NCBI GenBank assembly: GCA_021736645.1
Contig: JAIPFM010000049.1
Location: 1-32,106, forward strand
Reading direction: 5' to 3'
Source of the DNA: Phycisphaerae bacterium
Lineage (GTDB): Bacteria > Planctomycetota > Phycisphaerae > Sedimentisphaerales > Anaerobacaceae
Length of the DNA: 32,106 nt
Under the pieces are notes generated by a model. The model did no database searches. It saw nothing but the letters and a program-made list of their open reading frames with translations, and was not told the DNA's origin. Positions 24,911 through 32,106 of the stretch are shown in pieces. A program made the translations under genes and the position numbers. How positions within the stretch are numbered: the first letter of the stretch is position 1; each line of letters starts with the position of its first letter.

Positions 24911-25055
24911 TTAGGCGTCCAGGCGGACCGTGTCACCGGTCATGGTCTCCACTTCTATGTTGTCAGTGTGGTCACAGGAACCTCTTTCTGGGGCTTGCAG
25001 CCCGCCAAGAATACGCATGCTATCAGTAAATGAGTTACAATTTTTGGGGTACCAT
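24911..25055 (-). pseudogene. small lipoprotein gene with two frame breaks
   Basis: An AGAGG site lies 8 bases before ATG at 25055, but the frame MVPQKL stops at once. After a CCCCAAAAATT homopolymer run, the next frame encodes a textbook lipoprotein signal, KIVTHLLIACVFLAGCKPQ, then KEVPVTTLTT and a stop. A third frame then continues with IEVETMTGDTVRLDA to a TAA at 24911-24913. Joined, these give a ~45-residue lipoprotein. Two indels in 145 bases mean either decay or sequencing error at homopolymers. It occupies most of the 358-bp gap between the DUF2141 and CIA30-FAS1 genes. No family is assigned. Confidence 0.5.
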
Positions 25056-25173
25056 TATGTCAATCCTCTGCTTTTGGTTAATACGATTGGTTGAATGTCA
25101 TGGTCTTTTTACCGGGTACAGTTTGAATTCAATCGTACAACTCCAGTGTTGTGTCACACCATGTTCGTGAATT

Positions 25174-26487
25174 CTAAGAAAGTGATTGAGAGACCCTGTC
25201 AAGTGCTCTCCTCAGTGTCCAGGCCTGTTCGATCGGACCTTGGTCCTCACGCATGTCGGCAAGGGCCTTGCGAAGGGTAGAGCGGTCCTTGTCGCTCAGG
25301 GCATCGGTGCTGGATTTCAGCAAAGACTCAACCGCGACTTCATAGATGGCTGCGCACGCTGAAGGTTGGCCTGCATTGAACAGGGGCACACCCCGTTGAA
25401 TCGCAAGCTGGATCACATCCAGGGCAGCTTCCTTCGCGGTCTGTGTCTTGGATGGCGGCATGAGCACCGTGTCAATGACATGAATCACGCCGTTGGAGGC
25501 CATAATGTCCGAGGCAATCACATTGGCCCCATTGACCTCAGAGGATCCGCCTGTGCTGATGGTCAGGGCCTGACCCTGCAAGGTGTTAGAGGAGCGAGTA
25601 CCCAAGAGAACCTCCCCAGGCAATACATGATAGGTGAGTATGGCAATGAGTGTGTCGCGGTTTTCCGGTTTGAGCAGCGACGCCACCGTACCTTGGGGCA
25701 GCTTGGCAAAGGCCTCATCACTGGGTGCGAAGACCGTGAGAGGCCCCTTGGCCTTGAGTGCATCCACGAGTCCTGCAGCCTTGACCGCGGCCACGAGCGT
25801 GTTGAAGTTTCCTGCAGCCACGGCCGTGTCCACAATATCCTTGTCTGCACTTGCAGTCTGAGTCTGAATTTCCGGAGTCTCGATGACGGCCTTTATCCCG
25901 TTTTCCGCGCGTATCCAGTCAACCTCCAGGAGAAACGGGCCGGCCTGCTTGTCAGACAATGTGAAGCCCACACTCTGGATCTTATTGGCCTGAAGGGCCC
26001 CGGTTCCCGCAATCCGCCTTCCAAAGGCTGTATAGGTGAAGTCTTTGAAGGGGATGCGAACCTGCTGCCAGCTGTTCTTCTGGGTCTTGAAGGCGGCACG
26101 ATAGGACCCTGAAGCGTTGCTAGAAGAGGTTCTCAGGTTGAGGTTGTAGGTTCTGCCATCGCCCTTGACACGCACGGCCAGTGTGTCATACCCGTCCAAT
26201 TGCAGATCCGCTGAACGCGAGCGAATCGAGGCAAAGCCCCCGTTGTTCTCCAGGGAAAGCGTGCCAAAGAACTCGAGGGTCTTGTTTTCCGTGATTCGGA
26301 AACTCCCCTCGGACACGCCCCCCATGACACCATCATTCACTGAAATCCACTGTGTGCCAATCAGGGGCGTGGAGAAATCCGTGACGGTCTTGGTCTGTCC
26401 TGCGGAGGTGATCCCCAGAGACAACGAGCATGCAAAGAGTATGGCGATTGTAAAGATGGTTTTTGATTTTGAGTGTGTGCGTTTCAT
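25174..26487 (-). CDS. exported CIA30-fasciclin (FAS1) protein
   Basis: The 437-aa protein starts with a signal peptide ([17 protein letters not shown]). Residues about 34-196 form a CIA30-type galactose-binding-like domain ([15 protein letters not shown], then [19 protein letters not shown] and IPFKDFT). Residues about 215-345 form a FAS1 domain with both signatures: [15 protein letters not shown] and [11 protein letters not shown], plus the central YHVLPGEV. A ~80-residue helical C-terminal extension follows. FAS1 domains mediate adhesion and matrix contacts. I chose the ATG at 26487 because AAGGA lies upstream and the signal peptide then starts correctly; an in-frame extension to 26538 is less likely. 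Confidence 0.9.
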   Translation of the reverse strand: MKRTHSKSKTIFTIAILFACSLSLGITSAGQTKTVTDFSTPLIGTQWISVNDGVMGGVSEGSFRITENKTLEFFGTLSLENNGGFASIRSRSADLQLDGYDTLAVRVKGDGRTYNLNLRTSSSNASGSYRAAFKTQKNSWQQVRIPFKDFTYTAFGRRIAGTGALQANKIQSVGFTLSDKQAGPFLLEVDWIRAENGIKAVIETPEIQTQTASADKDIVDTAVAAGNFNTLVAAVKAAGLVDALKAKGPLTVFAPSDEAFAKLPQGTVASLLKPENRDTLIAILTYHVLPGEVLLGTRSSNTLQGQALTISTGGSSEVNGANVIASDIMASNGVIHVIDTVLMPPSKTQTAKEAALDVIQLAIQRGVPLFNAGQPSACAAIYEVAVESLLKSSTDALSDKDRSTLRKALADMREDQGPIEQAWTLRRALDRVSQSLS

Positions 26488-26553
26488 TTTCTTGTCCTTT
26501 GTATTATGCGTTGTTTGGTTCAACAGATTCAGGTTCACTGTTGTTGGGTAAGA

Positions 26554-26937
26554 CTACGTCGGGTCTTCTGTGCCCACGGCTGCGAGTACCTTGTCAACGT
26601 GAAAGGTGACCAGAAACTTGTCCTCTTCCGGATGTCTGTCAGGCGTGGTTCGCCTTCGCATGGCACTGATCTTCTCGGGGTCACTTTCTTCGCCTGTCCT
26701 GGTGAGATACAGACGTATGCCGTGGTGTTCGGTTCCCTCTTCCAGATACATGAAAGCGGCATGTGGGTTGGATTGAAGATTCCGGTGACTGAGCCTGTCA
26801 CGCATGATGAAAGATACTGTGTTGTCATCCTGTACGTGAGGCCGAGCATACACGGCTACATTGACTTTGCCATGCGCATCTGCAGTGGCAAGAACGCCCG
26901 AATCCTTGTTTTCGGAAAAGTATTGTTTAAGATCCAT
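26554..26937 (-). CDS. PPOX-fold flavin-binding protein
   Basis: The 127-aa protein has the split-barrel layout of the pyridoxamine 5'-phosphate oxidase-like family: GVLATADAHGKVNVAVYARPHV at 14-35, SFIMRDRLSHRNLQ (42-55) and NPHAAFMYLEEG (57-68). Such proteins bind FMN or F420 and act as small reductases or stress proteins. The substrate is unknown. There is no signal peptide, so it is cytoplasmic among exported neighbours. The ribosome site is weak. It sits between the two FAS1 genes on the same strand, with a strong hairpin just upstream. Confidence 0.83.
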   Translation of the reverse strand: MDLKQYFSENKDSGVLATADAHGKVNVAVYARPHVQDDNTVSFIMRDRLSHRNLQSNPHAAFMYLEEGTEHHGIRLYLTRTGEESDPEKISAMRRRTTPDRHPEEDKFLVTFHVDKVLAAVGTEDPT

Positions 26938-26984
26938 GAGTTTGTTCTTTCGAAAATGAATGATCAGATGACTGGGTCAAACAT

Positions 26985-27013
26985 GGGCTGGGCACGGTAC
27001 GCGTGCCCAGCCC
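26985..27013 (-). terminator. strong hairpin after the two-FAS1 gene
   Basis: GGGCTGGGCACG (26985-26996) pairs perfectly with CGTGCCCAGCCC (27002-27013) around a 5-base loop, a 12-bp GC-rich stem. It follows the stop of the two-FAS1 gene on the minus strand and precedes the PPOX-fold gene. The T-run is poor, so it may be a partial terminator or an mRNA-stabilising structure. Confidence 0.55.
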
Positions 27014-27034
27014 TGTAAAAATGAATTACACAAT

Positions 27035-28003
27035 TTAGATTTCTTTTTTGGGCAGGATCACGTTGTCGATCACATGGATCACCCCATTGCGACAGTAGAT
27101 GTTCTTTACCTGTATGGCCGCGTTGTCTACCAACACGGACGGGTAAATAGCCTGGCCTGAAAGCGTCTTTACTGTATGGGCTGTCAAGATGTCCTGAGAT
27201 CCGAGTTTGCCAGCCAATACATGGTACTTGAGGATACCCTGCAGTGTGGCCAGATTCTCGGGCTGAACCAGGCTTTCCACAGTGCCTGCGGGCAGCTTGG
27301 CAAAGGCCGCATCTGTGGGTGCGAACACGGTGAAGGGGCCGGTTCCACTTAATACATCCACCAGACCGGCCGACTGAATGGCTGCGACCAGGGTCTTGAA
27401 CTGGCCTGCATTGACGGCTGTCTGCACAATACTGTCCTTGGCATACTCAGGGACTGTGTTGGCATGGCCCGTAATCGGCTGGGATGTACCGGGCAAGATG
27501 ACGTGATCAATCACATGGATCACGCCATTTGTGGCCTTGATATCGGCTTTGACGACCTGTGCGTTGTTTACCATTAAAGTAAGATTGACCTTGTTGCCAT
27601 GGAGTGTCTTGGCATTTTCGTACTTGACCAGATCCGTGGACATGACTTTCCCTGCCACCACGTGGTACTTCAGAATCGTCTGGAGCTTGGCTTTATTTTC
27701 AGGTTTCAGCAGTGACTCCACTGTACCTTTAGGCAATGCCTTAAAGGCTTTGTCTGTCGGGGCAAACACGGTGAAGGGCCCCGCTGTTTGCAGGACTTCG
27801 GCCAGGTCGGCAGCAGTCAAGGCTGCAATCAGGGTCTGGAACTGACCTGCATGCTCTGCGGTGTGTACAATATCAGTCAGTTTGACTTCTGTGTTCCCGG
27901 TGCAGGTGCTTGGCGAAGTACAGCCACAGGTGCTGCAGGCAAACACAGAGGAGAGTCCAAATACAACTGACACAACGAGCGAGGTGATTACTAGATTCTT
28001 CAT
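27035..28003 (-). CDS. exported two-domain fasciclin (FAS1) protein
   Basis: The 322-aa protein has a signal peptide ([19 protein letters not shown]) followed by a cysteine cluster ([12 protein letters not shown], residues 23-34) that could bind metal or form disulfides. Two FAS1 domains follow, about 43-170 and 190-319. Each has FTVFAPTD and NGVIHVID signatures and the YHV motif ([16 protein letters not shown]). FAS1 proteins act in adhesion or matrix. AAAGGA precedes the ATG. It is the first gene of the leftward cluster and is divergent from the MerR-type regulator across 219 bp of AT-rich DNA. The cysteine cluster is unusual for the family. Confidence 0.93.
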   Translation of the reverse strand: MKNLVITSLVVSVVFGLSSVFACSTCGCTSPSTCTGNTEVKLTDIVHTAEHAGQFQTLIAALTAADLAEVLQTAGPFTVFAPTDKAFKALPKGTVESLLKPENKAKLQTILKYHVVAGKVMSTDLVKYENAKTLHGNKVNLTLMVNNAQVVKADIKATNGVIHVIDHVILPGTSQPITGHANTVPEYAKDSIVQTAVNAGQFKTLVAAIQSAGLVDVLSGTGPFTVFAPTDAAFAKLPAGTVESLVQPENLATLQGILKYHVLAGKLGSQDILTAHTVKTLSGQAIYPSVLVDNAAIQVKNIYCRNGVIHVIDNVILPKKEI

Positions 28004-28084
28004 GATTCAATCCTTTCAAGATTGGGTTGGTATTTAAAACGTGCAAAACAATCATATTTTATATATGGAAGTTTCTCTTGGCGA

Positions 28085-28228
28085 GTTCATGTTTTCTGAA
28101 AAGAATCTAAAATATTGTTTATTGGCTTATTGGGGACTATTATGTATGAACATTGGGGGGTAGTTGGGGTATATATAATTATGATATAACATACAAATCG
28201 TTCATTTTTTAGAGTATGAACCATGAAC
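28085..28228. promoter_or_regulatory. candidate operator: clustered GTTCAT/ATGAAC hexamers
   Basis: The divergent gap between the FAS1 gene and the MerR-type gene holds GTTCAT at 28085-28090 and 28200-28205, and ATGAAC at 28146-28151, 28216-28221 and 28223-28228, the last over the start codon. The pair at 28200/28216 forms an inverted repeat with a 10-base spacer, a usual geometry for a dimeric MerR-type site. Promoter-like AT-rich DNA (TATATATAAT, then GATATAAC) lies between them. Operator function is inferred. Confidence 0.4.
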
Positions 28229-29137
28229 CTAAAACAACACAATACATTCAGCCCCAGGCAAACAGCCAGGGCCATAGGAGTCAGTGAAGCCTCCATAAAG
28301 CGTTGGTGCGACAATGGTAAGCTTTCCTATGAGAAAACCGTGGGAGGGCACAGACGCTTGTCTCTGCCAGTGATATTGGGGTTCATTCAGGACCAGGGTA
28401 TTAAACTCAGACAGCCCGAGGTCCTGGATTTGCCCGCAGCTGTGGGACCCGGGGCGCGAACACTGGAGCAGGCCTGCGATTTGTATGAACAGGCCCTGGA
28501 ACAGGGGGATCAGGCACGCAGCCTGCAAATTGCCTTTGATATGCGCCTGGCCGGCCACTCCATGGCCGTCATAGCCGACAAAGTGGTGGCGCCGGCCTTC
28601 CACGCCCTTGGCGAGAGATGGCAGCACGGTGATGTTGAGGTCTATCAGGAACGGCATGGTGTTGAAATCACGCGTAGAGTCCTTCTACGTCTCAAGGATA
28701 CGCTGGTGCCACCTGAGCCTGATGCGCCCTCCGCAATTGGTGCAACCCTGTCTGGGGATCCCTACTGTCTGCCTGGACTGATGGGCGAACTGGTACTGCT
28801 GGAACTGGGATGGCAGGCAAAGTTTCTGGGAAGCCAGTTGCCTCATACGACATTGGAAAAGGCTGTTCATGATTTGAACCCCAGCGTGCTCTGGCTAAGT
28901 GTCTCGAGTGTGGGTGATCCTGAAGCATTTGTGGAGGCCAATGCACGGTTGTACGCACTTTGTCTGGAGCACCAGTGTGCCCTGGTGGTAGGAGGATCCG
29001 CCTTGACGGATCAGGTGCGTCCTCGCATCAAGTATGCTTCCTTTGGGGATTCACTACAGCATCTGGGTGCCTTTGCACAGGGTCTCTCTGTCTACACACG
29101 ACAAAATGGCCATGGGTTCGGGCAGGCACAGTTTTGA
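28223..29137 (+). CDS. MerR-type regulator with degenerate B12-binding domain
   Basis: The 304-aa protein has an N-terminal winged HTH (FSPRQTARAIGVSEASIKRW at 9-28, then GGHRRLSLP), a helical bundle (LGERWQHGDVEVYQERH at 129-145) and a C-terminal B12-binding-like Rossmann domain with WLSVSS and VVGGSAL. In CarH/LitR proteins an ExH or DxH motif supplies the lower-axial histidine to cobalamin. Here the matching place reads GDPYCLPG (178-185), so the His is Tyr or displaced. It may sense another ligand or none. I recall similar GDPY-type variants in planctomycetes. No Shine-Dalgarno precedes the ATG. SRPBCC and MFS genes follow on the same strand. Confidence 0.85.
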   Translation: MNLKQHNTFSPRQTARAIGVSEASIKRWCDNGKLSYEKTVGGHRRLSLPVILGFIQDQGIKLRQPEVLDLPAAVGPGARTLEQACDLYEQALEQGDQARSLQIAFDMRLAGHSMAVIADKVVAPAFHALGERWQHGDVEVYQERHGVEITRRVLLRLKDTLVPPEPDAPSAIGATLSGDPYCLPGLMGELVLLELGWQAKFLGSQLPHTTLEKAVHDLNPSVLWLSVSSVGDPEAFVEANARLYALCLEHQCALVVGGSALTDQVRPRIKYASFGDSLQHLGAFAQGLSVYTRQNGHGFGQAQF

Positions 29138-29175
29138 GCTTGCCACATCGCGTGGTTCTAAGGAGTGAAAGAACA

Positions 29176-29700
29176 ATGAATACGCTACACAGAAAGATCA
29201 CGGTCCCCGGCACACTGGAGACCGTATTCGACTTCTTCAACCGGCCTGAAAACCTGGAACGACTGACACCTGACAGTTTGAAGTTCAACATGCTCACGCC
29301 TTCGCCTGTGGCAATGCACAATGGCGCAGTCTTTGACTATGCCATCGGTCTGTTCGGTATACCCATGCGATGGACCAGTATCATCACGAACTACGCTCCG
29401 CCGCATCAGTTCGTGGATATTCAACTCAAGGGACCCTATGCCTACTGGCATCACAAACACAGTTTTGAAGCCAGGGCAGAGGGCGTTGAAGTCACGGATG
29501 AAATCCACTATGAGATTGGTTTCTCGCTATTTGGAAAGGTGCTGCTCAGGCCTGTCGTTCATCGCCAGTTGGAGTCGATATTTGCCTTTCGAGAACAGGC
29601 CATTGATCGCCTATTCCGACATCCTGATGCGTCACGACGTGATCATCAAGCAGGTGCGACTTCCCAAGACAGCTCGATTTTGTTGGGAGAACCGAATTGA
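29176..29700 (+). CDS. SRPBCC-fold protein (cyclase/dehydrase-like)
   Basis: The 174-aa protein has the START/SRPBCC pattern of a hydrophobic-ligand binding cup: a first strand near TLHRKITVPGTLETVFDFF, then PENLERLTPDSLKF, a MRWTSIITNYAPPHQFVD section and the C-terminal helix with QLESIFAFREQAIDRLF. The ligand is unknown. I chose the ATG at 29176 because AGGAG lies 10 bases upstream and the domain starts immediately; a longer in-frame version would overlap the regulator gene. Its stop overlaps the TTG start of the transporter gene (TTGA), so the two are translationally coupled. Proteins of this family often accompany LitR/CarH-type regulators. Confidence 0.85.
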   Translation: MNTLHRKITVPGTLETVFDFFNRPENLERLTPDSLKFNMLTPSPVAMHNGAVFDYAIGLFGIPMRWTSIITNYAPPHQFVDIQLKGPYAYWHHKHSFEARAEGVEVTDEIHYEIGFSLFGKVLLRPVVHRQLESIFAFREQAIDRLFRHPDASRRDHQAGATSQDSSILLGEPN

Positions 29701-31088
29701 CCCGCCTTTCAGCATACCAGAAATTTGCCTATGCAGCGCCTGCATTCTCACTGGCCGTGGTGGGCATCCCTATTTATGTCTACATTCCCAAGTTTTATAC
29801 AGATGTTGTCGGCGTGCACGTTTCGGCTCTGGGGGCCATACTGCTGATTCTCCGCGTGTTTGACGCGATCACAGATCCCGTCATCGGTCTGGTGTCTGAT
29901 CGACTCAGAACCCCTTTTGGACGCAGGCGTCCCTTGATCATTCTGGGTGCCCTGTTCACATCTCTGGCCATGATGCTCCTGTTCAATCCGCCTCATGTTG
30001 ACAGCGGTTCGGCCACGGTCTGGTTTATGGTCCTGATGTTTGCCCTCTTTTTGTTCTGGACGGTCATTACTGTGCCGTATGAATCCCTGGGCCCGGAATT
30101 GACGTTTGACTATCATGAAAGAACCACCCTGTTCGGCATGCGAGACGGTGCCTTGATCCTGGGCACGCTGCTGGCCGCGACCGCCCCGACCCTGGTCAAA
30201 TCCCTTTGGCAGATCCCGGCGAGCGATCAAGGGGAGCGTGACGTGTTTTTCATACTGTCCATTTTCTATATCCCGTTGATTCTTGTGTGCGCTGGATGGT
30301 GCGTCCTTGCATTCAAGGAGCAATCCCTGCCGCCCAGCATCCGGGGCTTTCATCTATTTGCCGACATTGCTGAAAGCCTCAAAAACAGGCCCTTTCGAAT
30401 TCTGCTCATCTCCTACACCATCAGCGCCATTGGCAGTAATCTTCCGGCCACGCTGATCCTGTATTATGTGGAATATGTGCTGCAGTCTCCTCGGGCCGAT
30501 CTGTTTCTCCTGATCTATTTTGTTTCAGGGATTGTCTTTTTGCCCCTGTGGATCATGGGCTCCAAACGGTATGAAAAAAAGGCCATGTGGCTTGGTGCCA
30601 TGGTTTTGAATACGGGGGCATTTTTCGGTGTGTTTTTTCTCGGCCCCGGAGATGAATGGGTCTATGGCTTCCTGGTCTTTGTTTCGGGTATTGGATTTGG
30701 CGCGACTCTGGCCATCCCATCCGCCATTCAGGCGGACGTCATCGATTACGACGAACTGAAAACCGGCCAGCGGCGCGAAGGGCTCTATGTGGGGCTCTGG
30801 TCCATTGCAAAAAAACTGGCCGCCGCTTTCGGTGTGGGTGTGGGTCTCACGGTGTTGGGCACATCGGGTTATGTGCCCAATGTCACACAGCCTGAAAGCG
30901 TGGTCCTGACCCTTCGAATTCTGTACGCCTTTGTGCCCTGTGTGTGCAGCCTGGCGGCGTTGGGGGTCGCTTTCCAGTATCCCATAACCCAGACAGTCCA
31001 TTCGGCCATTCGTAAGCAAATCGAGAATCGACGATTGGGTAAGCCCGTCTACGATCCCCTCGAACCCGGCAAAGAAATCGTCCCCTAA
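29697..31088 (+). CDS. GPH-type MFS transporter (TTG start)
   Basis: The 463-aa membrane protein has about 12 hydrophobic segments and matches the glycoside-pentoside-hexuronide:cation symporter branch of the MFS. Motifs include RVFDAITDPVIGLVSDR (near 60-76), RTPFGRRRPLI and IQADVIDYDELKTGQRREG (near 350-368). The start is TTG at 29697: GGGAG lies about 9 bases upstream, and translation from there gives the usual LSAYQKFAYAAPAFSL beginning. It overlaps the SRPBCC stop by 4 bases, a coupling signature. The substrate is unknown; in regulator-linked clusters it need not be a sugar. It ends the rightward transcript. Confidence 0.88.
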   Translation: MTRLSAYQKFAYAAPAFSLAVVGIPIYVYIPKFYTDVVGVHVSALGAILLILRVFDAITDPVIGLVSDRLRTPFGRRRPLIILGALFTSLAMMLLFNPPHVDSGSATVWFMVLMFALFLFWTVITVPYESLGPELTFDYHERTTLFGMRDGALILGTLLAATAPTLVKSLWQIPASDQGERDVFFILSIFYIPLILVCAGWCVLAFKEQSLPPSIRGFHLFADIAESLKNRPFRILLISYTISAIGSNLPATLILYYVEYVLQSPRADLFLLIYFVSGIVFLPLWIMGSKRYEKKAMWLGAMVLNTGAFFGVFFLGPGDEWVYGFLVFVSGIGFGATLAIPSAIQADVIDYDELKTGQRREGLYVGLWSIAKKLAAAFGVGVGLTVLGTSGYVPNVTQPESVVLTLRILYAFVPCVCSLAALGVAFQYPITQTVHSAIRKQIENRRLGKPVYDPLEPGKEIVP

Positions 31089-31197
31089 AAGGGAATTCTA
31101 CGTCCGAGTCGGTCCGGGAACGCGCAAGTTGTCTACACGCGAGGTGCTGAAGTCTCTACACTCCCAGAGGTGGGGACAGGCCAATGAGGACCTCTAG
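31084..31197 (+). pseudogene. C-terminal scrap resembling AlbA_2-type ATPase
   Basis: Just past the transporter stop, a frame without start codon reads PKREFYVRVGPGTRKLS, then TREVLKSLHSQRWG, to a stop at 31195-31197. EFYVR-G-(S/T)R-L-(S/N)T-E is the usual C-terminal motif of AlbA_2/Schlafen-like ATP-binding proteins, which are often accessory or defence genes. Nothing else of such a gene is present. The match is from memory and short, so it could be chance. Confidence 0.35.
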
Positions 31198-31292
31198 AAT
31201 TGGGTCTTGACAACTCTGGGTATCTCAGTCAAACTTGCTTGTTAGCTGATCCCAAAAATCCATATCATTCGTCAAAGTGAGTTGATTGCAGT

Positions 31293-31487
31293 ATGAGTAA
31301 TAAGAAGGCCAGGACAGTTTGGATTGGAATCCTTGTGTTCTATGTCCTTGCTGTTTGCACCGTGATTGTTCTCGACATCTCGTTGCATTGGGGATTGATT
31401 GTCGGTCTGAAGATTCTTGCGGTTATCCACATCCTGCTTGTTTTTTGTGTTGTGGCTTCCCTTACTACCAAGCGAAAACATAACTAA
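31293..31487 (+). CDS. small two-helix membrane protein, 64 aa
   Basis: The 64-aa product has a basic N-terminus (MSNKKARTVW), two hydrophobic segments (about 9-27 and 34-56) and a basic end (TKRKHN), so both ends probably face the cytoplasm. The ribosome site is weak. It lies 34 bases before an MnhC/MrpC-like subunit gene and may belong with it, but it does not resemble the known E, F or G antiporter subunits. No function can be stated. Confidence 0.6.
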   Translation: MSNKKARTVWIGILVFYVLAVCTVIVLDISLHWGLIVGLKILAVIHILLVFCVVASLTTKRKHN

Positions 31488-31521
31488 AAAGATCTCGATG
31501 TATTATTAGGGAGGTGCATTA

Positions 31522-31884
31522 ATGTCATTCATGCAGATTATGAAGGCCCTGATACTGCTGACCATCCTGATTGGATTGCTGGGTTTGCTATTCAAGCGAA
31601 ACTTGCTTTTGCGTATACTGGCCATGGATGTGATGGGGACGGGAATTATCAGTCTGTTTGTACTCAGTGCCGCGCGTTCGGGTCAGCGCACGCCCACGTT
31701 GGTGGAAGGTGCCACGACTGCTTATGCGGACCCTTTACCTCAGGCCGTGATTCTGACCGCCATTGTGATTGGCTTTTCCGTTCTGGCCCTGGTCTTGGTT
31801 AAGGCCGTCTCTCTGGCCAAACGTTTTCCCACCTTGGAGGTTAAGGAGATCGAGGCCTACCGTGAGGATAAATCATGCTCCTGA
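31522..31884 (+). CDS. mnhC: MnhC/MrpC (NuoK-like) antiporter subunit
   Basis: The 120-aa protein has three hydrophobic segments (6-23, about 32-49 and 72-95) and the family stretch DPLPQAVILTAIVIGFS (70-86), found in subunit C of multisubunit Na+/H+ antiporters and in NuoK relatives. It would lie in the inner membrane, coupling cation export to proton entry. A GGGAGGTG site precedes the ATG. Its end overlaps the start of the next gene by 10 bases, as C and D subunits commonly do. No mnhA/B is upstream, so this could be a reduced C-D type cluster. Confidence 0.88.
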   Translation: MSFMQIMKALILLTILIGLLGLLFKRNLLLRILAMDVMGTGIISLFVLSAARSGQRTPTLVEGATTAYADPLPQAVILTAIVIGFSVLALVLVKAVSLAKRFPTLEVKEIEAYREDKSCS

Positions 31885-32106
31885 TGGTAGTACTCATTCC
31901 GTTGGCCGTTGGCCTGCTCTGTATCTTACTACCACGATGGGCGAAAGGACTGTCTGTGTTGCCGTGCCTAGTCCCCAAACAAGCGTACTCTGGAGGCCTG
32001 ATTGATTGAGTTTGGTTGTTACATTGTGGATAAACTTTCCTCCGTCGCGGTCATTTGATCGCTTCGTCCAAGGCTATTCAATTGTAGTTGTGGCATTCAA
32101 ATCTCT
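31875..32106 (+). pseudogene. MnhD-like antiporter subunit start, frame broken, cut by window end
   Basis: The ATG at 31875 overlaps mnhC and opens MLLMVVLIPLAVGLLCILLP, a normal beginning for subunit D (proton-conducting, NuoN/M-like). The frame hits TGA at 32007. A second frame from 32005 reads IEFGCYIVDKLSSVAVI, matching the usual D-x-L-S region, and a third from 32054 reads FDRFVQGYSIVVVAFKS. The coding signal therefore seems to pass through three frames in 130 bases. Either the gene is decayed or the sequence near this edge has indel errors. The rest lies outside the window. Confidence 0.5.

Noticed and set aside
31206..31245. TTGACA before the small membrane protein gene
   Set aside because: No -10 box at a suitable distance, so it was not listed as a promoter.

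Overview
The window reads as chromosomal DNA of a Gram-negative bacterium, probably of the Planctomycetes-Verrucomicrobia (PVC) group and most likely Planctomycetota/Phycisphaerae-like. Clues are lipoproteins, a predicted outer-membrane barrel, a planctomycete-type integrase N-terminus, and the mix of DUF1080, M64, propeller-cytochrome, fasciclin and PQQ-propeller proteins. The taxonomic call comes from protein character only. Most genes carry a clear Shine-Dalgarno site, and GTG and TTG starts also occur.

Region 1 (1-9.6 kb) is mainly core functions. It holds two small unknown genes, a 178-bp inverted-repeat element, an orphan acyl carrier protein divergent from recJ, a secreted divergent GH38-like protein, rpsT (GTG start, clear terminator), a THUMP-domain RNA methyltransferase and a large TPR protein with an internal ~200-residue duplication.

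Region 2 (9.6-15.0 kb, plus strand) is a likely operon: glyA, a dimeric dUTPase/MazG-like gene, a Gfo/Idh/MocA-fold protein lacking the usual catalytic residues, and an isochorismate synthase. A coiled-coil lipoprotein follows.

Region 3 (15.0-19.3 kb, minus strand) is an exported set: beta-propeller/di-heme cytochrome, DUF1080 lipoprotein and M64 peptidase, preceded by a 31-residue lysine-rich microprotein.

Region 4 (19.3-20.6 kb) is a graveyard of mobile-element remains. It has an integrase-like C-terminal tail, short direct repeats and a separate integrase N-terminal stub, with no intact integrase.

Region 5 (20.6-31.1 kb) is the most interesting part: a divergent cluster around a MerR-type regulator with a degenerate cobalamin-binding domain. 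Rightward lie an SRPBCC protein and a GPH-type transporter. Leftward lie a two-FAS1 protein, a PPOX-fold flavoprotein, a CIA30-FAS1 protein, a frame-disrupted small lipoprotein, a DUF2141/MipA-OmpV fusion, a PQQ-type propeller and an SDR-DUF2867 protein. Several of these families recur in light- or singlet-oxygen-responsive regulons (LitR/CarH, ChrR-sigmaE), so an envelope or photo-oxidative stress regulon is inferred. The shared hexamer GTTCAT/ATGAAC in the divergent promoter region is a candidate operator.

Region 6 (31.1-32.1 kb) has a possible C-terminal scrap of an AlbA_2-type ATPase, a small membrane protein, an MnhC/MrpC-like antiporter subunit, and the start of an MnhD-like subunit whose frame breaks near the window edge.
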